In this document: positions 44,001-55,710 of the stretch, in pieces
Position numbering within the stretch: position 1 is the first letter of the stretch
How the letters are laid out: the number at the start of each line of letters is the position of its first letter
NCBI GenBank assembly: GCA_016124235.1
Contig: WGOC01000022.1
Span: 62,001-126,000, forward strand
Origin: a bacterium
GTDB taxonomy: Bacteria; Verrucomicrobiota; Verrucomicrobiia; Limisphaerales; RI-55
DNA: 64,000 nt
Direction of reading: 5' to 3'
Notes under the pieces: model-generated
The model's input: the letters and a program-made list of their open reading frames with translations, nothing else
Told to the model about the DNA's origin: nothing
The model's database searches: none
Program-made: the position numbers and the translations under genes

Positions 44001-44855
44001 TTCGATGATCTGCGTTCGCAGTACGACGAAGAACTCGAACGCGTCGAAGCCGGCGACGAAGTGGACGCCGGTGTGATCAAGTCGGTCAAGGTGTTCATCG
44101 CTTCGAAGCGCAAGCTGTCGGTCGGTGACAAGATGGCCGGTCGTCACGGAAACAAGGGTGTCGTTGCCCGTATCGTTTCCGAAGAAGACATGCCGTTCCT
44201 CGAGGACGGCACTCCGGTGGACATCGTGTTGAATCCGCTAGGCGTTCCTTCGCGTATGAACGTCGGTCAGGTTTTGGAAACTCACTTGGGCTGGGCGGCC
44301 AAGCACCTGGGCCTCCGCTTTGCGACGCCGGTCTTTGACGGCATCAAAGAGAAGGACATCCGCGGCTACCTCGACGAAGCGAAATTACCGAATCACGGCA
44401 AGTGTCACCTCTACGACGGCCGCACCGGTGAACGCTTCGATCAGGAGATCGTCGTCGGTTACATCTACATGTTGAAGCTCGGCCATCTCGTGGCGGACAA
44501 GATTCACGCCCGCGCCGTTGGACCTTACTCACTCGTTACGCAGCAGCCGCTGGGTGGCAAGGCGCAGTATGGCGGACAACGTTTCGGCGAAATGGAAGTG
44601 TGGGCCATGGAAGCTTATGGCGCCGCCTACATGTTGCAGGAATTGCTCACCGTCAAATCCGACGATGTGCAGGGCCGCACGCGCATTTACGAAAGCATCG
44701 TCAAGGGTGACAACACGCTCGAAGCCGGTGTGCCGGAATCGTTCAACGTCCTCGTGAAGGAAATGCAGTCGCTGGGCATGGACGTCAAAGTCGGCTACGC
44801 CGGTCCGTCCGACGCGCCCGCTACTCCGGACACCACGCTGGCCAACCTCGGCTAA
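41025..44855 (+). CDS. rpoB: DNA-directed RNA polymerase subunit beta
   Basis: A 1276-residue beta subunit, within the normal range. The rifampicin-binding region reads [20 protein letters not shown] then [12 protein letters not shown], followed by [19 protein letters not shown]. It keeps the Ser, Gln, Asp, His and Ser residues equivalent to E. coli 512, 513, 516, 526 and 531, but has Ile for Asn518 and Ala for Ser522. The C-terminal [13 protein letters not shown] and [20 protein letters not shown] are present. With RpoC it builds the catalytic core. A 254-base gap with hairpins separates it from rplL. Confidence 0.98.
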   Translation: MASKAKERINFGKIKEILAPPNLIELQTNSFKEFVQLEVTPKKRVNTGLQAVFTEVFPIESYDGKCVLDFDCYEIGEPKLDWLECLREGLTFGAPLYVTFLLKDEQGTKEEKVFMGELPLMTPQGTFVINGAERVIVSQLHRSPGLAFEATQHPNGKMLHSFRIIPDRGSWYEAQFDTSDMLYVYLDRKKRRRKFLTTTFFRALGYGTDDEIIKLFYDIEEYTLKEAEKIEDIQNKVLIADAVDEDKGIIVARAFEPLSKAVIKQIAELGVNKIKVVDTSIDDGIIIKCIKKDPTKNEEEALKDIYRRLRPGDPPTAANARALIKRLFFDPKRYDLGRVGRYKINQKLGLDDSNDSRILTKEDLAAATKYLLRLKKGEGSLDDIDHLGSRRVRTVGELLANQCRVGLARTERLVKERMTLFDQGVDTMTPQKLINPKALSAVIRDFFGRSQLSQFMDQINPLAELTHKRRLSALGPGGLSRDRAGFEVRDVHPSHYGRICPIETPEGPNIGLIASLATFARVNDFGFLETPYRKVEKGRVTGALDYLTADREENYVIAQANAPIDDKGHFLASKVSCRRKGDFIDTDPTAIDYMDVSPKQLVSVAASLIPFLEHDDANRALMGSNMQRQAVPLLVTEAPFVATGLEQRVAQDSCAVLIAEESGRVASVTGDQVIITADGKMPEGKRKIKNDPAAGIYVYRVRKFMRSNAATCINQKVLVKKGDHIKKGQVIADGPCTEGGELALGRNVLCAFMPWNGYNFEDAILISRRIVKEDVFTSIHIDEFEVAARDTKLGPEEITRDIPNLGDEALKNLGTDGVIRIGAEVKPGDILVGKITPKSETELAPEERLLRAIFGEKAADVKDTSLRVPSGTYGIVMDVKVSSKKEREMAKEPSKVVSGDSKRQAKQVQDEHRSKTEELREQLTEALSNILLGEKIPLDVVNSETGEIIIPANRKITKTLLRKLAQVYDRIEIDPSPIRNKINEIIGMFKKKFDDLRSQYDEELERVEAGDEVDAGVIKSVKVFIASKRKLSVGDKMAGRHGNKGVVARIVSEEDMPFLEDGTPVDIVLNPLGVPSRMNVGQVLETHLGWAAKHLGLRFATPVFDGIKEKDIRGYLDEAKLPNHGKCHLYDGRTGERFDQEIVVGYIYMLKLGHLVADKIHARAVGPYSLVTQQPLGGKAQYGGQRFGEMEVWAMEAYGAAYMLQELLTVKSDDVQGRTRIYESIVKGDNTLEAGVPESFNVLVKEMQSLGMDVKVGYAGPSDAPATPDTTLANLG

Positions 44856-44901
44856 ACCCTGAAACCATCAACCATCGGCCTGAAGTCGAATACCTGTTCC
44901 T

Positions 44902-47900
44902 ATGATTAGCTCAAAAGAAACCGCACGTGAGTTGCTGGGCCTGGACAAGGTCAACCAGGTGGATTACGTCGCCATTTCGGTGGCTTCGCCGGATACCATC
45001 CGGGCGTGGTCCAAGGGTGAAGTCAAGAATCCCGAGACCATCAACTACCGTACGTTCAAGCCCGAAAAGGGTGGTCTGTTTTGCGAACGAATTTTCGGTC
45101 CTGTGAAGGACTGGGAATGCTCTTGCGGCAAGTACAAGCGCATCAAGCACCGTGGCGTGGTTTGCGATCGTTGTGGTGTGGAAGTCACGCTCGCGCGGGT
45201 TCGGCGCGAACGCATGGGTCACATTGATCTCGCCGTGCCCGTCTCGCACATTTGGTTTTTCAAGTGCATGCCGAGTCGCATCGGTCTCGTTCTGGACGTG
45301 ACCGCACGGAATCTCGAGCGCGTGATTTATTATGAGGATTATCTCGTGATCGATCCCGGCTCCACGCCGTTGAAGCAAAACCAATTGCTCAGCGAAGTGG
45401 AATGCCGTGAAGCGCGGGAAACTTACGGCCCGGATGCATTCGTCGCGAAGATGGGAGCCGAAGCCGTTCGTGATGCGCTCGCCATGGTCGACCTCCAAAA
45501 GGAAGTCGAAGGCCTGGAAGTGGCGATGACCGAAACCCGTTCGAAACAGATTCGCAAAAAGATCGCCAAGCGCATCAAGCTGCTCAAGGCGTTTCACGAA
45601 TCCAAGACCCGGCCGGAATGGATGATCCTCACGGTGCTGCCAGTGATCCCGCCGGATCTGCGTCCGCTGGTGCCTTTGGAAGGTGGCCGCTTTGCGACGT
45701 CAGATCTGAATGATCTCTACCGTCGTGTGATCAACCGGAACAACCGGTTGAAGAACCTGCTGCAGCTCAAAACGCCGGAAGTCATTATCCGGAACGAAAA
45801 GCGCATGTTGCAGGAAGCTGTCGACGCATTGTTCGACAACGGTCGCCACGGTCGTGCCGTGACCGGTGCCGGCAATCGCGCACTCAAGTCGCTGTCCGAC
45901 ATGTTGAAGGGCAAGAGCGGACGCTTCCGCCAGAATCTGCTCGGCAAACGTGTTGATTACTCCGGTCGTTCGGTGATAGTCATCGGTCCGGAATTAAAAC
46001 TCAATCAATGCGGTTTGCCGAAGAAGATGGCGCTCGTGCTGTTTGAGCCATTCATCATCCGCCGGTTGAAGGAACTGGGCTATGTGCACACGGTGCGTTC
46101 GGCCAAGAAGATGATCGAGCGTCAGTCGCCGGAAGTTTGGGATATTCTCGAAGAGGTGACGAAGGGGCACCCGGTGTTGCTCAACCGCGCGCCAACGCTT
46201 CACCGTCTGTCCGTTCAGGCGTTTGAACCGATGCTCATTGAAGGTGAAGCCATCCGGATTCATCCGCTGGTTTGTACCGCTTACAACGCGGACTTCGACG
46301 GCGATCAAATGGCCGTCCACGTCCCGCTGTCGGTCGAGGCGCAGCTCGAAGCGCGTTTGCTGATGATGGCGCCGCTGAACATTTTCAGCCCGTCCAGCGG
46401 AAAGCCGATCATGACGCCGACGCAGGACATCACCTTGGGTTGTTATTACCTGACGGCTGAGCCGCGCGCCGTGAATGAAAAGAAGGACAGCCGGCAGAAG
46501 CTGTTTGCTTCGAAGCAGGAAGTCATTTTTGCGTTGGACGACGGTTCCGCGCACCTGCACGAGCGCATTCGCATGGCTAACCCGGACTTCGGTAACCCCA
46601 CGGTCTATGGCGATGCAACTCGTCGAGTTATTGAAACGACCGTTGGTCGCGTTTTGTTCAGCGAAATCTGGCCGCCGGAACTGGGCTTCCCGAACAAGGT
46701 TGTCGGCAAGTCTCAGATCGGTGATCTGATCTGGAACTGCTACAAGGTTTGCGGTCACGAACGAACCGTGATCACGTTGGATCGCCTCAAGGAAATGGGC
46801 TTCCGCGAAGCCACACGTGCGGGCGTGTCGATCGGTATCGACGACATGATCATTCCGAAGGAGAAAAATCAGGAAATCAAGTCGGCTCAAGACCAGATCA
46901 ACGAGGTCGAGAAACAGTACCGCAAGGGTGTCATCACTCCGGGCGAACGCTACAACAAGGTCATCGATATCTGGACGCATTGCACCGACCAGATTTCGAA
47001 CGTGATGATCAGCACACTGCGCGCGAACCAGGGCAAGAAGGAATTCAATCCAGTCTTCCTCATGGTTGATTCCGGTGCTCGTGGTAACAAGGCGCAGGTC
47101 CGCCAGCTCGCCGGTGTGCGTGGTCTGATGGCCAAGCCGTCGGGCGACATTATCGAAAAGCCGATTCTGTCGAATTTCCGCGAAGGATTGACAGTGTTGG
47201 AATACTTCATTTCGACGCACGGTGCTCGAAAGGGTCTGGCCGACACGGCGCTGAAGACGGCGGACTCAGGTTACATGACCCGCAAACTCGTCGATGTTTC
47301 GCAGGATGTGATCATTCGTGAAATCGATTGCGGCACCACGAACGGCATCTGGGTGAGCGCCATTTCTGAGGGCGAAGATGAAGTCGTAAAATTGAGTGAA
47401 CGACTCGTCGGTCGTGTCTCCTGCGATGACATTCAGGATCCGAGTGACCTGCAGACGACCTTGGTTCAGGCGAATCAGGAAATTGACGAAGTCATTTCGA
47501 AGCGCGTCGACGCCTCCGGTGTTGAACGCGTCAAGATTCGATCAGTGCTGACGTGCGAAACCAAACAAGGTATTTGTGCGAAGTGCTACGGTCGCAATTT
47601 GGCGACGGGCGGTTCGGTGAAGCTCGGCGAAGCGATTGGTATCATTGCCGCGCAGTCCATCGGCGAGCCCGGCACTCAGCTCACCATGCGTACGTTCCAT
47701 ATCGGTGGAACCGCGCAGGGCATGTTCAAGCAGCCGCAAATCAAGTCGAAGCACGACGGTGTCGTGAATTACATGGATTTGCGCCTGGTTCAGCTCGACG
47801 AGCAGAATTGCATCGTGCTGAACAAAAACGGTTCGATTCAAATCGTCGGCGATGACGGCCGCGAATTGGAAACGCACAACCTCGTGATCGGCTCGGTGAT

Positions 47901-49047
47901 CTCGGTCGCCGACGGTGGCGAGGTGAAGAAGGGTCAGTCGTTCGTCCAGTGGGATCCTTACAACGTGCCGATTCTTTCGGAGAAAGCGGGTAAGGTGAAG
48001 TTCCACGACATCATTGAAGGTGTGACGATGAAATACGAGGCGGACCAGGCCACCGGTCAGGAAGCTCTGGTCATCATCGAACACAAAGAAGACCTGCATC
48101 CGCAAATCATCATTGAGGACAAGGACGGTACGCCGCTGGCGAACTATCCGATCCCCTCGGGTGCGCACGTTGTCGTCGACGAAGGTGACAAGATTGTTGC
48201 CGGCACGTTGATGGCCAAGACGCCGCGGAAGACGTCCAAGACCAAGGACATCACCGGCGGTTTGCCGCGTGTCGCTGAATTGTTCGAAGCCCGCCGGCCG
48301 AAGGATGCTGCGGAAATCTCGAAGATCGACGGCATCGTGGACTTCGGCGCGAGCGTTCGTGGCAAGCGTTGCATTGTCATTCGCGATCCGCAGAGCGGAC
48401 TGGAAGAGGAACACCTCGTGGCGATCGGTAAGCATGTCATCGTCTTCAAGGGCGACTTTGTGCGCAAAGGACAGCAGCTCACTGAAGGTCCAATTGATCC
48501 GCATGAGATTCTTGAGATCTGTGGACCGCAGGAACTCCAGGAACATCTCGTCAACGAGGTGCAGGAAGTTTATCGCCTCCAAGGTGTGACGATTAACGAC
48601 AAGCACATCGAGATCATCGTGCGCCAGATGCTCCGCAAAGTGCGGATCACCGAGCCTGGTGACACGGTCTTCCTGTGGGGCGAGCAGATCGACAAGATCG
48701 AATTCGAACGCGAGAACGAACGCGTTGAGAAGATGGGTGGCAAGCCGGCCGAAGCGCAGCCTGTATTGCTCGGCATTACCAAGGCCTCGCTCGAAACCGA
48801 GAGCTTCCTCAGCGCCGCGTCCTTCCAGGATACGACGCGTGTTCTCACCGAAGCCGCAACCATGGCGAAGCAGGATCAACTGCGCGGGTTCAAGGAAAAC
48901 GTGATCATGGGTCACATCATTCCTGCCGGAACTGGTTTTGATCTCCATCGCAAACTGCACATTCATCCGCTGGTCGAGCTCGAACCCGAGCCATTGGTGG
49001 AAGAAGAGATCGAAGAAACAGCCGCTCCTCAGCCTCTTTTAGGCTGA
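44902..49047 (+). CDS. rpoC: DNA-directed RNA polymerase subunit beta'
   Basis: A 1381-residue beta' subunit. The N-terminal zinc site is [20 protein letters not shown] (about 72-91). The catalytic Mg2+ loop NADFDGDQM is at residues 462-470. The second zinc cluster lies around CGTTNGIWV...[16 protein letters not shown], and the trigger-loop region near [11 protein letters not shown] is complete. It is 46 bases after rpoB. The stop lies inside a CTCAGCCT...AGGCTGAG hairpin. Confidence 0.98.
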   Translation: MISSKETARELLGLDKVNQVDYVAISVASPDTIRAWSKGEVKNPETINYRTFKPEKGGLFCERIFGPVKDWECSCGKYKRIKHRGVVCDRCGVEVTLARVRRERMGHIDLAVPVSHIWFFKCMPSRIGLVLDVTARNLERVIYYEDYLVIDPGSTPLKQNQLLSEVECREARETYGPDAFVAKMGAEAVRDALAMVDLQKEVEGLEVAMTETRSKQIRKKIAKRIKLLKAFHESKTRPEWMILTVLPVIPPDLRPLVPLEGGRFATSDLNDLYRRVINRNNRLKNLLQLKTPEVIIRNEKRMLQEAVDALFDNGRHGRAVTGAGNRALKSLSDMLKGKSGRFRQNLLGKRVDYSGRSVIVIGPELKLNQCGLPKKMALVLFEPFIIRRLKELGYVHTVRSAKKMIERQSPEVWDILEEVTKGHPVLLNRAPTLHRLSVQAFEPMLIEGEAIRIHPLVCTAYNADFDGDQMAVHVPLSVEAQLEARLLMMAPLNIFSPSSGKPIMTPTQDITLGCYYLTAEPRAVNEKKDSRQKLFASKQEVIFALDDGSAHLHERIRMANPDFGNPTVYGDATRRVIETTVGRVLFSEIWPPELGFPNKVVGKSQIGDLIWNCYKVCGHERTVITLDRLKEMGFREATRAGVSIGIDDMIIPKEKNQEIKSAQDQINEVEKQYRKGVITPGERYNKVIDIWTHCTDQISNVMISTLRANQGKKEFNPVFLMVDSGARGNKAQVRQLAGVRGLMAKPSGDIIEKPILSNFREGLTVLEYFISTHGARKGLADTALKTADSGYMTRKLVDVSQDVIIREIDCGTTNGIWVSAISEGEDEVVKLSERLVGRVSCDDIQDPSDLQTTLVQANQEIDEVISKRVDASGVERVKIRSVLTCETKQGICAKCYGRNLATGGSVKLGEAIGIIAAQSIGEPGTQLTMRTFHIGGTAQGMFKQPQIKSKHDGVVNYMDLRLVQLDEQNCIVLNKNGSIQIVGDDGRELETHNLVIGSVISVADGGEVKKGQSFVQWDPYNVPILSEKAGKVKFHDIIEGVTMKYEADQATGQEALVIIEHKEDLHPQIIIEDKDGTPLANYPIPSGAHVVVDEGDKIVAGTLMAKTPRKTSKTKDITGGLPRVAELFEARRPKDAAEISKIDGIVDFGASVRGKRCIVIRDPQSGLEEEHLVAIGKHVIVFKGDFVRKGQQLTEGPIDPHEILEICGPQELQEHLVNEVQEVYRLQGVTINDKHIEIIVRQMLRKVRITEPGDTVFLWGEQIDKIEFERENERVEKMGGKPAEAQPVLLGITKASLETESFLSAASFQDTTRVLTEAATMAKQDQLRGFKENVIMGHIIPAGTGFDLHRKLHIHPLVELEPEPLVEEEIEETAAPQPLLG

Positions 49048-49076
49048 GTGAGCGATTGACGAAAAATTTTTTCAAT
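49028..49076 (+). terminator. possible terminator at the rpoC end
   Basis: CTCAGCCT (49028-49035) and AGGCTGAG (49041-49048) form an 8-bp stem with loop CTTTT that overlaps the stop codon; AAAAATTTTTT follows about 12 bases later. The distance to the T-run makes it a weak intrinsic terminator. Confidence 0.35.
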
Positions 49077-49082
49077 TACCAG

Positions 49083-49110
49083 TTGCCAGCTTAAAGACCT
49101 TTGATAACAT
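49083..49110 (+). promoter_or_regulatory. candidate promoter for rpsL-rpsG
   Basis: TTGCCA (49083-49088), 16-base spacer, TAACAT (49105-49110). It is about 58 bases ahead of the rpsL start and after the rpoC hairpin, the position expected for a separate str promoter. Consensus reading only. Confidence 0.45.
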
Positions 49111-49167
49111 CCGCGCTCCATTTCCCCTGAAACAGGGGCAATGGCGTGTCAGTAAAAGAAAAAGCCA

Positions 49168-49554
49168 ATGCCGACAATCAACCAGTTAGTTCGAAAAGGG
49201 CGCAGCAAGGTCCGGTTGAAATCAAAATCACCGGCGCTCGCGGGCAATCCTTTTCGTCGGGGTGTTTGCGTGCAAGTGATGACCCGCACGCCGAAGAAGC
49301 CAAACTCCGCGATGCGGAAGGTGGCGAAGGTGCGACTCACCAACGGGTATGAAGTCATTGCTTACATACCCGATGAAGGTCACAACCTGCAGGAACACTC
49401 CATTGTGTTGGTTCGTGGTGGTCGTGTGAAGGATTTGCCCGGCGTGCGCTATCATATCGTGCGCGGGAGTCTCGACGCGGCCGGTGTCGAAAAGCGCCGC
49501 GTGAGTCGGTCCAAGTATGGTGTCAAGCGGCCCAAGGCGGCAGCCGCAAAGTAA
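49168..49554 (+). CDS. rpsL: 30S ribosomal protein S12
   Basis: A 128-residue S12. [12 protein letters not shown], then [20 protein letters not shown] and [17 protein letters not shown]. The lysines equivalent to E. coli Lys42/Lys43 and Lys88 are retained, so no common streptomycin-resistance change is seen. S12 checks decoding accuracy at the A site. The last residues (KRPKAAAAK) form a basic tail. Confidence 0.97.
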   Translation: MPTINQLVRKGRSKVRLKSKSPALAGNPFRRGVCVQVMTRTPKKPNSAMRKVAKVRLTNGYEVIAYIPDEGHNLQEHSIVLVRGGRVKDLPGVRYHIVRGSLDAAGVEKRRVSRSKYGVKRPKAAAAK

Positions 49555-49579
49555 TAGGCCAATAAGAATTTTGTAGAAT

Positions 49580-50053
49580 ATGTCCCGACGTCGCAGAGCA
49601 GTATTACGTCCAGTTGCTGAAGACGCTAAATTCCATAGCTCCACGGTGACCACCCTCGTGAACACCGTGATGAAAGATGGAAAGAAAAGCGTCGCCCAGC
49701 GGCTTGTTTATGGCGCATTCGATCGGATTGCCGAAAAAAATCCGGGGACAGACCCGCTCGAAGTATTCCAACGAGCTGTGGACAACGCGAAACCTCGCCT
49801 CGAAGTGAAGGCGCGCCGGGTAGGTGGCGCCACTTACCAGGTGCCGATGGAAGTACCGGCACGCCGCCAGTTGGCGCTGGCCTTGCGCTGGATGGTCAAC
49901 TTTGCGGATTCCCGCAAGGGTGTGCCGATGCAGGACGCCTTGGCGACTGAGATTTTGGAAGCCTTTCAAGGGCAGGGTAACGCGATTCGGAAACGGGACG
50001 AAGTGCACAAGATGGCGCAAGCCAACAAGGCCTTCGCTCATTTCCGTTGGTAG
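49580..50053 (+). CDS. rpsG: 30S ribosomal protein S7
   Basis: A 157-residue S7: MSRRRRAVLRPVAEDAKFHS, VNTVMKDGKKSVAQRLVYGA, RVGGATYQVPMEVPARRQLA. It nucleates the 30S head on 16S rRNA and lies at the E site. It starts 25 bases after rpsL and is followed by an intrinsic terminator. Confidence 0.97.
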   Translation: MSRRRRAVLRPVAEDAKFHSSTVTTLVNTVMKDGKKSVAQRLVYGAFDRIAEKNPGTDPLEVFQRAVDNAKPRLEVKARRVGGATYQVPMEVPARRQLALALRWMVNFADSRKGVPMQDALATEILEAFQGQGNAIRKRDEVHKMAQANKAFAHFRW

Positions 50054-50073
50054 GACACAGCAAACAGGTTTGG

Positions 50074-50105
50074 CGCCCCGAGAGCCGAGTTTTTCGGGGC
50101 GTTTT
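50074..50105 (+). terminator. intrinsic terminator between rpsG and fusA
   Basis: An 8-bp GC-rich stem, CGCCCCGA (50074-50081) and TCGGGGCG (50094-50101), followed directly by TTTT and another T-rich stretch. fusA begins only 18 bases later, so it would act as a partial terminator or attenuator within the operon. Confidence 0.7.
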
Positions 50106-50122
50106 AGTCTCTTTTAATGTAG

Positions 50123-52300
50123 ATGCACGAAGTTAACACATCTTTGAATTCGTCGGAGCGCCAGTTCCCCATGGAGCGGACGCGGAACATTGGTATCGCC
50201 GCGCACATCGATGCGGGCAAGACGACGACGACAGAGCGGATCCTTTTTTACACCGGCCTGATCCACAAGATTGGTGATGTGGATGATGGCAATACGGTGA
50301 CCGACTGGATGTCGCAGGAAAAGGAGCGCGGCATCACGATTACCTCGGCGGCGGTGACATGCTTCTGGAAACAGAAGCAGGAGGAGGGGGTCGTCAAGTT
50401 GTTCGGTGATATCGACCAGCGCATCAACATCATTGACACTCCAGGCCATGTTGATTTTACGGCGGAGGTCGAACGTTCCATGCGTGTTTTGGACGGCGCG
50501 GTCGCGGTTTTTTGCGGAGTCGCTGGTGTGCAGCCGCAATCGGAGACAGTTTGGCGGCAGGCGACAAAATATAAGGTGCCCCGCATCGCGTTCGTCAACA
50601 AGATGGATCGCACGGGAGCGAATTTTCAGAATGCGCTGGAGGACATGCGCAAGAAGTTGGGGGCCTACGCTTTTCCAATATATTTGCCGATCGGTGCGGA
50701 AGACAATCTCGCTGGCTTGATTGACGTCGTTAATCAGAAGGCGTTGATCTGGGGGCCGGGCGACGTGCAGAACGAAGGTCTGAAATATGACATCACGGAC
50801 GTTCCCGCCGAGATGAAGGAAGAGGCCGAAGCGGCGCTGAAGGAACTCGTCAATGCGGTCGCCAATAAAGATGACGCGATTGCGGAGCTCGTTTTGGAAG
50901 ACAAGCCGGTGCCGGCGTTGGATCTGAAAGCTGCCATCCGTCGGTTAACTTGCAACCTTCAGCTCGTTCCGGTGATGTGCGGGTCCGCCTTCAAGAAGAA
51001 AGGCGTTCAACCGCTCGTTGACGCGGTCATCGACTACCTTCCGTGTCCGCTGGATATTCCGCCGGCTAAGGGGCACGTGCCTGGTACCGAAGATGAAGCA
51101 ATCGTTGAAGCCAGTGACGAAAACAAATTCTGCTCGCTGGCGTTCAAGCTTTGGACGGATCCGTATGCGGGCAAGCTCGTCTTCTTCCGGGTCTATTCCG
51201 GCCGCTTGAAGAAGGGTGACACAATCTACAATCCTCGCACGCGCAAACGTGAACGCGTCAGCCGTCTGATGATCATCCAAGGTGGCGAACGTAAAGACGT
51301 TGATTTCGCTTTTTCGGGTGATATCGCGGCCTTGGTTGGTCTGCGAAACATTACGACGGGCGACACGCTTTGCGATGAGTCCTTCGATATCTCGCTTGAG
51401 CCGCCGACCTTCCCGGAGCCGGTCATCAGCATGGCAGTTGAGCCGAAGACGAAGGCGGATCGCGACAAGATGTCGGAAGGTTTGCAGCGCCTCGCTGAGG
51501 AAGATCCTACTTTTCGTTGCTTTACCAACGAGGAAACCGGCCAGTTGATTATTGCCGGGATGGGTGAGCTCCACTTGGAAATCATCATCGACCGCCTGAA
51601 GCGCGAATTTAAGGTGGAAGCCAATGTGGGAGCCCCGCAGATCGCTTATCGTGAAACGATTACCAGTCCGGCAGACGGTGAAGGCAAGTTTATCCGACAG
51701 TCGGGTGGTCGCGGTCAATATGGCCACGCCTGCATCAAGGTGGAACCCAACGAACGCGGCAAGGGTATCGAAGTTGAGAACAAGATCGTCGGCGGTGCCA
51801 TCCCCAAGGAATACATCCCTGCTGTAATTGCTGGTATTCAGGAAGCGATCGCCGGCGGTGTTTACGCCGGGTATCAGGTCATCGATATCAAGGTTCAGGT
51901 CGTTGATGGTTCGTTCCACGAAGTGGATTCCAACGAACTCGCGTTCAAGATGGCGGGTATTTTCGCGCTGAAAGAAGCATTTAAAAACGCCAATCCGATT
52001 CTTTTGGAGCCGGTGATGAAAGTGGAAGTCACGACACCCGGTGAATACCAAGGTGATCTGGTGGGTGACATCAGCCGGCGTCGCGGAAACATCCAGAATA
52101 TCGAAAATAAATCGGGTCAGGTCATCGTCAATGCCAACGTTCCGCTGGCGGAAATGTTTGGTTATGCGACGGCTATCCGCTCGCTTTCCAAAGGGCGCGC
52201 TTCCTATTCGATGGAGCCACTGACCTTTGAGCAAGTTCCGTCAAATATTGCGGCAAACATTCTCGATACGGCTGCCAAACGTCCGGCAGCGCGAACCTAA
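50123..52300 (+). CDS. fusA: translation elongation factor EF-G
   Basis: A 725-residue EF-G. Start at 50123 gives a 16-residue lead before [20 protein letters not shown], similar in length to other EF-G N-termini; ATG 50171 is an alternative. G motifs [17 protein letters not shown] and [10 protein letters not shown] are complete, as are domains 2-5 ([35 protein letters not shown]). It drives translocation by GTP hydrolysis. It is 69 bases after rpsG, beyond the terminator. Confidence 0.98.
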   Translation: MHEVNTSLNSSERQFPMERTRNIGIAAHIDAGKTTTTERILFYTGLIHKIGDVDDGNTVTDWMSQEKERGITITSAAVTCFWKQKQEEGVVKLFGDIDQRINIIDTPGHVDFTAEVERSMRVLDGAVAVFCGVAGVQPQSETVWRQATKYKVPRIAFVNKMDRTGANFQNALEDMRKKLGAYAFPIYLPIGAEDNLAGLIDVVNQKALIWGPGDVQNEGLKYDITDVPAEMKEEAEAALKELVNAVANKDDAIAELVLEDKPVPALDLKAAIRRLTCNLQLVPVMCGSAFKKKGVQPLVDAVIDYLPCPLDIPPAKGHVPGTEDEAIVEASDENKFCSLAFKLWTDPYAGKLVFFRVYSGRLKKGDTIYNPRTRKRERVSRLMIIQGGERKDVDFAFSGDIAALVGLRNITTGDTLCDESFDISLEPPTFPEPVISMAVEPKTKADRDKMSEGLQRLAEEDPTFRCFTNEETGQLIIAGMGELHLEIIIDRLKREFKVEANVGAPQIAYRETITSPADGEGKFIRQSGGRGQYGHACIKVEPNERGKGIEVENKIVGGAIPKEYIPAVIAGIQEAIAGGVYAGYQVIDIKVQVVDGSFHEVDSNELAFKMAGIFALKEAFKNANPILLEPVMKVEVTTPGEYQGDLVGDISRRRGNIQNIENKSGQVIVNANVPLAEMFGYATAIRSLSKGRASYSMEPLTFEQVPSNIAANILDTAAKRPAART

Positions 52301-52321
52301 GTTTTATTACCTGTTCTTTGT

Positions 52322-52630
52322 ATGGCACAACAACGCATTCGCATCCGGCTCAAGGCCTACGATCACCGGGTGATCGACCAGTCGGCCCAGGACATCGTGG
52401 AAACCGTCAAGCGCACGGGTGCACGGGTGGCGGGGCCGATTCCGCTCCCCACACGCATTGAGCGTTTTACGATGACACGCTCGCCGCACGTGGATAAGAA
52501 GTCGCAAGAAACATTCGAGCAACGAACCCATAAGCGTTTGTTGGACATTTTGGAACCCACCGCCAAGACGGTTGATGAGTTGAAGAAACTCAACCTGCCG
52601 GCCGGCGTCGACATCACCATCAAGATCTAA
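52322..52630 (+). CDS. rpsJ: 30S ribosomal protein S10
   Basis: A 102-residue S10: [54 protein letters not shown]. It also acts as NusE in antitermination. It follows fusA directly, with no tuf between, and opens the S10 gene order. Confidence 0.97.
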   Translation: MAQQRIRIRLKAYDHRVIDQSAQDIVETVKRTGARVAGPIPLPTRIERFTMTRSPHVDKKSQETFEQRTHKRLLDILEPTAKTVDELKKLNLPAGVDITIKI

Positions 52631-52636
52631 CGAATT

Positions 52637-53293
52637 ATGCTCGGTTTGATTGGAAAAAAATTGGGGCACTCGCGGGTCTACAATGATCAAGGCGAGGCCG
52701 TGCCGGTGACTGTCGTGCTTGCCGGTCCGAATCGTGTTGTGCAGCGCAAGACCGAGGAGAAGGACGGTTACAATTCCGTGCAACTCGGCTTTGACGATCA
52801 GAAGGAACAGCGTGTCACCAAGCCGTTGGCCGGCCATTTCAAAAAACACGGAGCACAGGTCACAAAGCGCTTGCGCGAATTTCGGGATTTCCCGTTGGAC
52901 GTGAAGCCGGGGGACGTGGTTGGGCCGACCGTCTTTACACAGGGTGATTTCGTCGATGCGATCGGGGTCACAAAGGGCCGCGGTTTTGAAGGCGTCATGA
53001 AGCGCCATAATTTTCGCGGTGGTGATGCCTCCCACGGCGCCAAGGGCTGGAAGCGCCGTCCGGGTGCCATTGGTCAACGTCTCTTTCCGGGCACCGTCAT
53101 GCGCGGTATGAAGATGCCGGGTCACATGGGGCAGGTTCGCCGCACCGTTCAAAACCTCGAGGTGGTTCGCGTGTTGGAGCAGGACAACGTGCTGTTGATC
53201 AAGGGGAGCATTCCCGGCGCTGAAGGCGATTACGTGATCATTCGTGCCGCCAAGAAGAAACAGAAGCCGGCTGCCGCTGCAGCCAAGAAATAA
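52637..53293 (+). CDS. rplC: 50S ribosomal protein L3
   Basis: A 218-residue L3. MLGLIGKKLGHSRVYNDQGE, RGFEGVMKRHNFRGGDASHG and GMKMPGHMGQ, which reaches towards the peptidyl transferase centre. The Lys/Ala-rich C-terminal tail (KKKQKPAAAAAKK) is an extension over the E. coli protein. Confidence 0.97.
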   Translation: MLGLIGKKLGHSRVYNDQGEAVPVTVVLAGPNRVVQRKTEEKDGYNSVQLGFDDQKEQRVTKPLAGHFKKHGAQVTKRLREFRDFPLDVKPGDVVGPTVFTQGDFVDAIGVTKGRGFEGVMKRHNFRGGDASHGAKGWKRRPGAIGQRLFPGTVMRGMKMPGHMGQVRRTVQNLEVVRVLEQDNVLLIKGSIPGAEGDYVIIRAAKKKQKPAAAAAKK

Positions 53294-53308
53294 CGAGGGA
53301 ATCGCGAC

Positions 53309-53938
53309 ATGAAGATTCAAGTGATAGATTTGAGCGGCAAACCTCAGGGCGAAGTGGAAGTCCCGTTTGTCGTAATTGAAAACGCCAAGGGCACCCAGGC
53401 GGTGCTTGATACGGTTGTTGCTTTTCGCGCCGCGCAACGAAGTGGAACCGCTTGCACTAAGACCGCTGGCGAGGTGGCCGGGAGCAACAAGAAGCCGTTT
53501 CGCCAAAAGGGAACTGGTCGCGCTCGGGCTGGTTCGAACCGCTCGCCGATCTGGCGTGGTGGTGGCGTCGTATTCGGCCCGCGTCCTCGTAGTTACGCGA
53601 AAAAGGTCAACACGAAGGTTCGTAAGCTGGCCTTGCGAAAGGCTCTCGGTGAACGAATTCGCATGGGTGACGTGGTTGTGGTCGACGACTTGAAGGTCAG
53701 TGCAGCCAAGACGAAGGAAGTGATCGGTATTCTGGATTCGCTCGAATTGAACTGCACGACACTTTTCGTTTCCGGAGATGTGGACCGCTCGCTATATTTG
53801 GCGGCTCGCAACATTCCGTACGTGGAGGTCACGTCGGCGGATTTGTTGAACACCTACCAGGTGTTGCGCCCGGATAAACTCGTGGTTTCACGGGCGGCCC
53901 TGGAAAAGATTGGCCAACGCATCAACGGAACGAAGTAA
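53309..53938 (+). CDS. rplD: 50S ribosomal protein L4
   Basis: A 209-residue L4. The tunnel-lining loop is [20 protein letters not shown] followed by [11 protein letters not shown]. In E. coli L4 represses the S10 operon; whether that occurs here is unknown. Its stop TAA shares one base with the rplW start (TAATG). Confidence 0.97.
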   Translation: MKIQVIDLSGKPQGEVEVPFVVIENAKGTQAVLDTVVAFRAAQRSGTACTKTAGEVAGSNKKPFRQKGTGRARAGSNRSPIWRGGGVVFGPRPRSYAKKVNTKVRKLALRKALGERIRMGDVVVVDDLKVSAAKTKEVIGILDSLELNCTTLFVSGDVDRSLYLAARNIPYVEVTSADLLNTYQVLRPDKLVVSRAALEKIGQRINGTK

Positions 53939-54219
53939 TGAACGCTTTTGATATCATCAAGACAGTACGCGTGACCGAAAAGGGCGCACGGCAGTCGGAA
54001 TCCTACAACGCCTACACCGTTGTCGCGGATCGTCGTGCCAGCAAGCCTCAGATCCGGCGGGCAGTGGAAGAACTGTTTAAGGTCAAGGTTGTGCGGGTGA
54101 ATACGATGAACGTTTCGGGTAAGGCGCGGCGCAAGAATACCAAGGCGCCCGGGTTCACGTCGGACTGGAAAAAAGCCATTGTGACCTTGAAGGAAGGCGA
54201 CGCAATCAACCTGGCATAA
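53938..54219 (+). CDS. rplW: 50S ribosomal protein L23
   Basis: A 93-residue L23. DIIKTVRVTEKGARQSESYN, then SKPQIRRAVEELFKVKVVRV and TMNVSGKARR. It lies at the exit of the peptide tunnel and binds SRP and trigger factor. Overlap by one base with rplD implies translational coupling. Confidence 0.96.
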   Translation: MNAFDIIKTVRVTEKGARQSESYNAYTVVADRRASKPQIRRAVEELFKVKVVRVNTMNVSGKARRKNTKAPGFTSDWKKAIVTLKEGDAINLA

Positions 54220-54222
54220 GTT

Positions 54223-55077
54223 ATGGCAGTCAAGACATTCAGACCCCTGACCCCCTCGCTGCGCTACAAGACGGTTTCGTCTTTTGCGGACATCACGAAG
54301 AGCCGTCCGGAAAAGCGATTGGTCACCACCCGGCGTCGCACTGGCGGACGCAACAGCTATGGTCGCATTACCGCGCGGGCAATTGGTGGCGGTCACAAGC
54401 AAAAGATTCGCAATGTGGATTTCCGTCGCAACAAGCACGGAGTCGAAGCTTCGGTGATCGCGATCGAATACGATCCGATTCGTTCGGCACGGCTCGCCTT
54501 GTTGGAATACAAGGACGGCGAAAAGCGTTACATCCTGGCACCGGTCGGTGTTACGGTTGGCGCCAAATTGATGAGCGGGCCGCAAGCCTCGGCGGAGCCG
54601 GGAAATCACCTTCCGCTCAAGCTCATTCCGATGGGCATCGTGGTGCACAATGTGGAACTGATTCCTGGCAAAGGCGGACAGATGGTACGTTCGGCCGGAT
54701 CCGGTGCCACGTTGATGGCGCGCGACGAGGGCTACGCACAATTAAAGCTGCCCTCCGGCGAAATTCGCAAGGTTCACGAAGATTGTTCGGCGACGATCGG
54801 ACAGGTTGGAAATGCCGAGCACGAAAATGTGGTTCTCGGTAAGGCCGGTCGGAATCGCTATCTCGGTCGCCGTCCACTCACGCGCGGCATGGTCCGCAAC
54901 CCGGTGGATCATCCCAACGGTGGTGGTAACGGCAAATCGAAGGGCGGTGGCGGTCGCCAACACTTGGTGACTCCTTGGGGTGTGCCGACAAAAGGTCACA
55001 AGACCCGGCCACGTTACAAAGATTCCAACAAGTACATCGTTGTCCGCCGCGACGGACGGGTAATGAAACGCAAGTAA
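54223..55077 (+). CDS. rplB: 50S ribosomal protein L2
   Basis: A 284-residue L2. [60 protein letters not shown] and [15 protein letters not shown] with the conserved His needed for peptidyl transfer. It starts three bases after rplW. Confidence 0.98.
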   Translation: MAVKTFRPLTPSLRYKTVSSFADITKSRPEKRLVTTRRRTGGRNSYGRITARAIGGGHKQKIRNVDFRRNKHGVEASVIAIEYDPIRSARLALLEYKDGEKRYILAPVGVTVGAKLMSGPQASAEPGNHLPLKLIPMGIVVHNVELIPGKGGQMVRSAGSGATLMARDEGYAQLKLPSGEIRKVHEDCSATIGQVGNAEHENVVLGKAGRNRYLGRRPLTRGMVRNPVDHPNGGGNGKSKGGGGRQHLVTPWGVPTKGHKTRPRYKDSNKYIVVRRDGRVMKRK

Positions 55078-55088
55078 TCTGAGATTTT

Positions 55089-55370
55089 ATGGGCAGATCC
55101 ATTAAGAAAGGTCCGTTTGTCGATCCTTCCCTGCAAAAGAAGATCGATAAGTTGAACGAGACGAAGTCCAAGAAGCCGATCAAGACTTGGTCGCGCCGCT
55201 CGATGGTGACGCCTGATTTTGTCGGGCACACCGTCAACATCCATAACGGCAAAATCTTTCAGCCGGTTTACATAACCGAAAACATGGTGGGCCATAAACT
55301 CGGCGAATTCGCGCTGACCCGGACGTTCAAGAAACACGGATCGCATACCGCCAAAGCCGAAAAGAAATAG
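55089..55370 (+). CDS. rpsS: 30S ribosomal protein S19
   Basis: A 93-residue S19. [40 protein letters not shown] and [19 protein letters not shown]. Located in the 30S head with S13. Confidence 0.97.
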   Translation: MGRSIKKGPFVDPSLQKKIDKLNETKSKKPIKTWSRRSMVTPDFVGHTVNIHNGKIFQPVYITENMVGHKLGEFALTRTFKKHGSHTAKAEKK

Positions 55371-55373
55371 TCC

Positions 55374-55706
55374 ATGGAAATCAAAGCCATCACTCGCAAC
55401 GTCCGGATGTCCGCGCAAAAGGTGCGGGAAGTTACCCGGCAAATTCAGGGTTTGCCCGCGTTGCAAGCCCAGGCCGTGTTGGCCGTGGTTCCGCGCAAGT
55501 CGGCGCATTTTGTCGCCAAGACTTTGAAGTCGGCGCTCGCCAATGCCGAGAACAACAACAATTTGAATCCAGCCAGCCTGCGCGTGAGCGAAGCGGTGGC
55601 GTTGACCGCTCCGACGATGAAACGGTTCACGCCCAAGGCGCGGGGTTCTGCTGGTCCGATTTTGAAACGTTCCAGCCACATCAAGATCGTTCTTTCAGAC
55701 GAATAG
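55374..55706 (+). CDS. rplV: 50S ribosomal protein L22
   Basis: A 110-residue L22. [20 protein letters not shown], the N-N-x repeat region [18 protein letters not shown], and the tunnel hairpin [20 protein letters not shown]. It lines the exit tunnel, where macrolide-resistance changes occur in other species. Confidence 0.96.
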   Translation: MEIKAITRNVRMSAQKVREVTRQIQGLPALQAQAVLAVVPRKSAHFVAKTLKSALANAENNNNLNPASLRVSEAVALTAPTMKRFTPKARGSAGPILKRSSHIKIVLSDE

Positions 55707-55710
55707 AATT

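Noticed and set aside
45994-48966. Two long antisense frames (408 and 474 codons) under rpoC
   Set aside because: Shadows of rpoC codon bias, with no plausible protein features or ribosome-binding sites.
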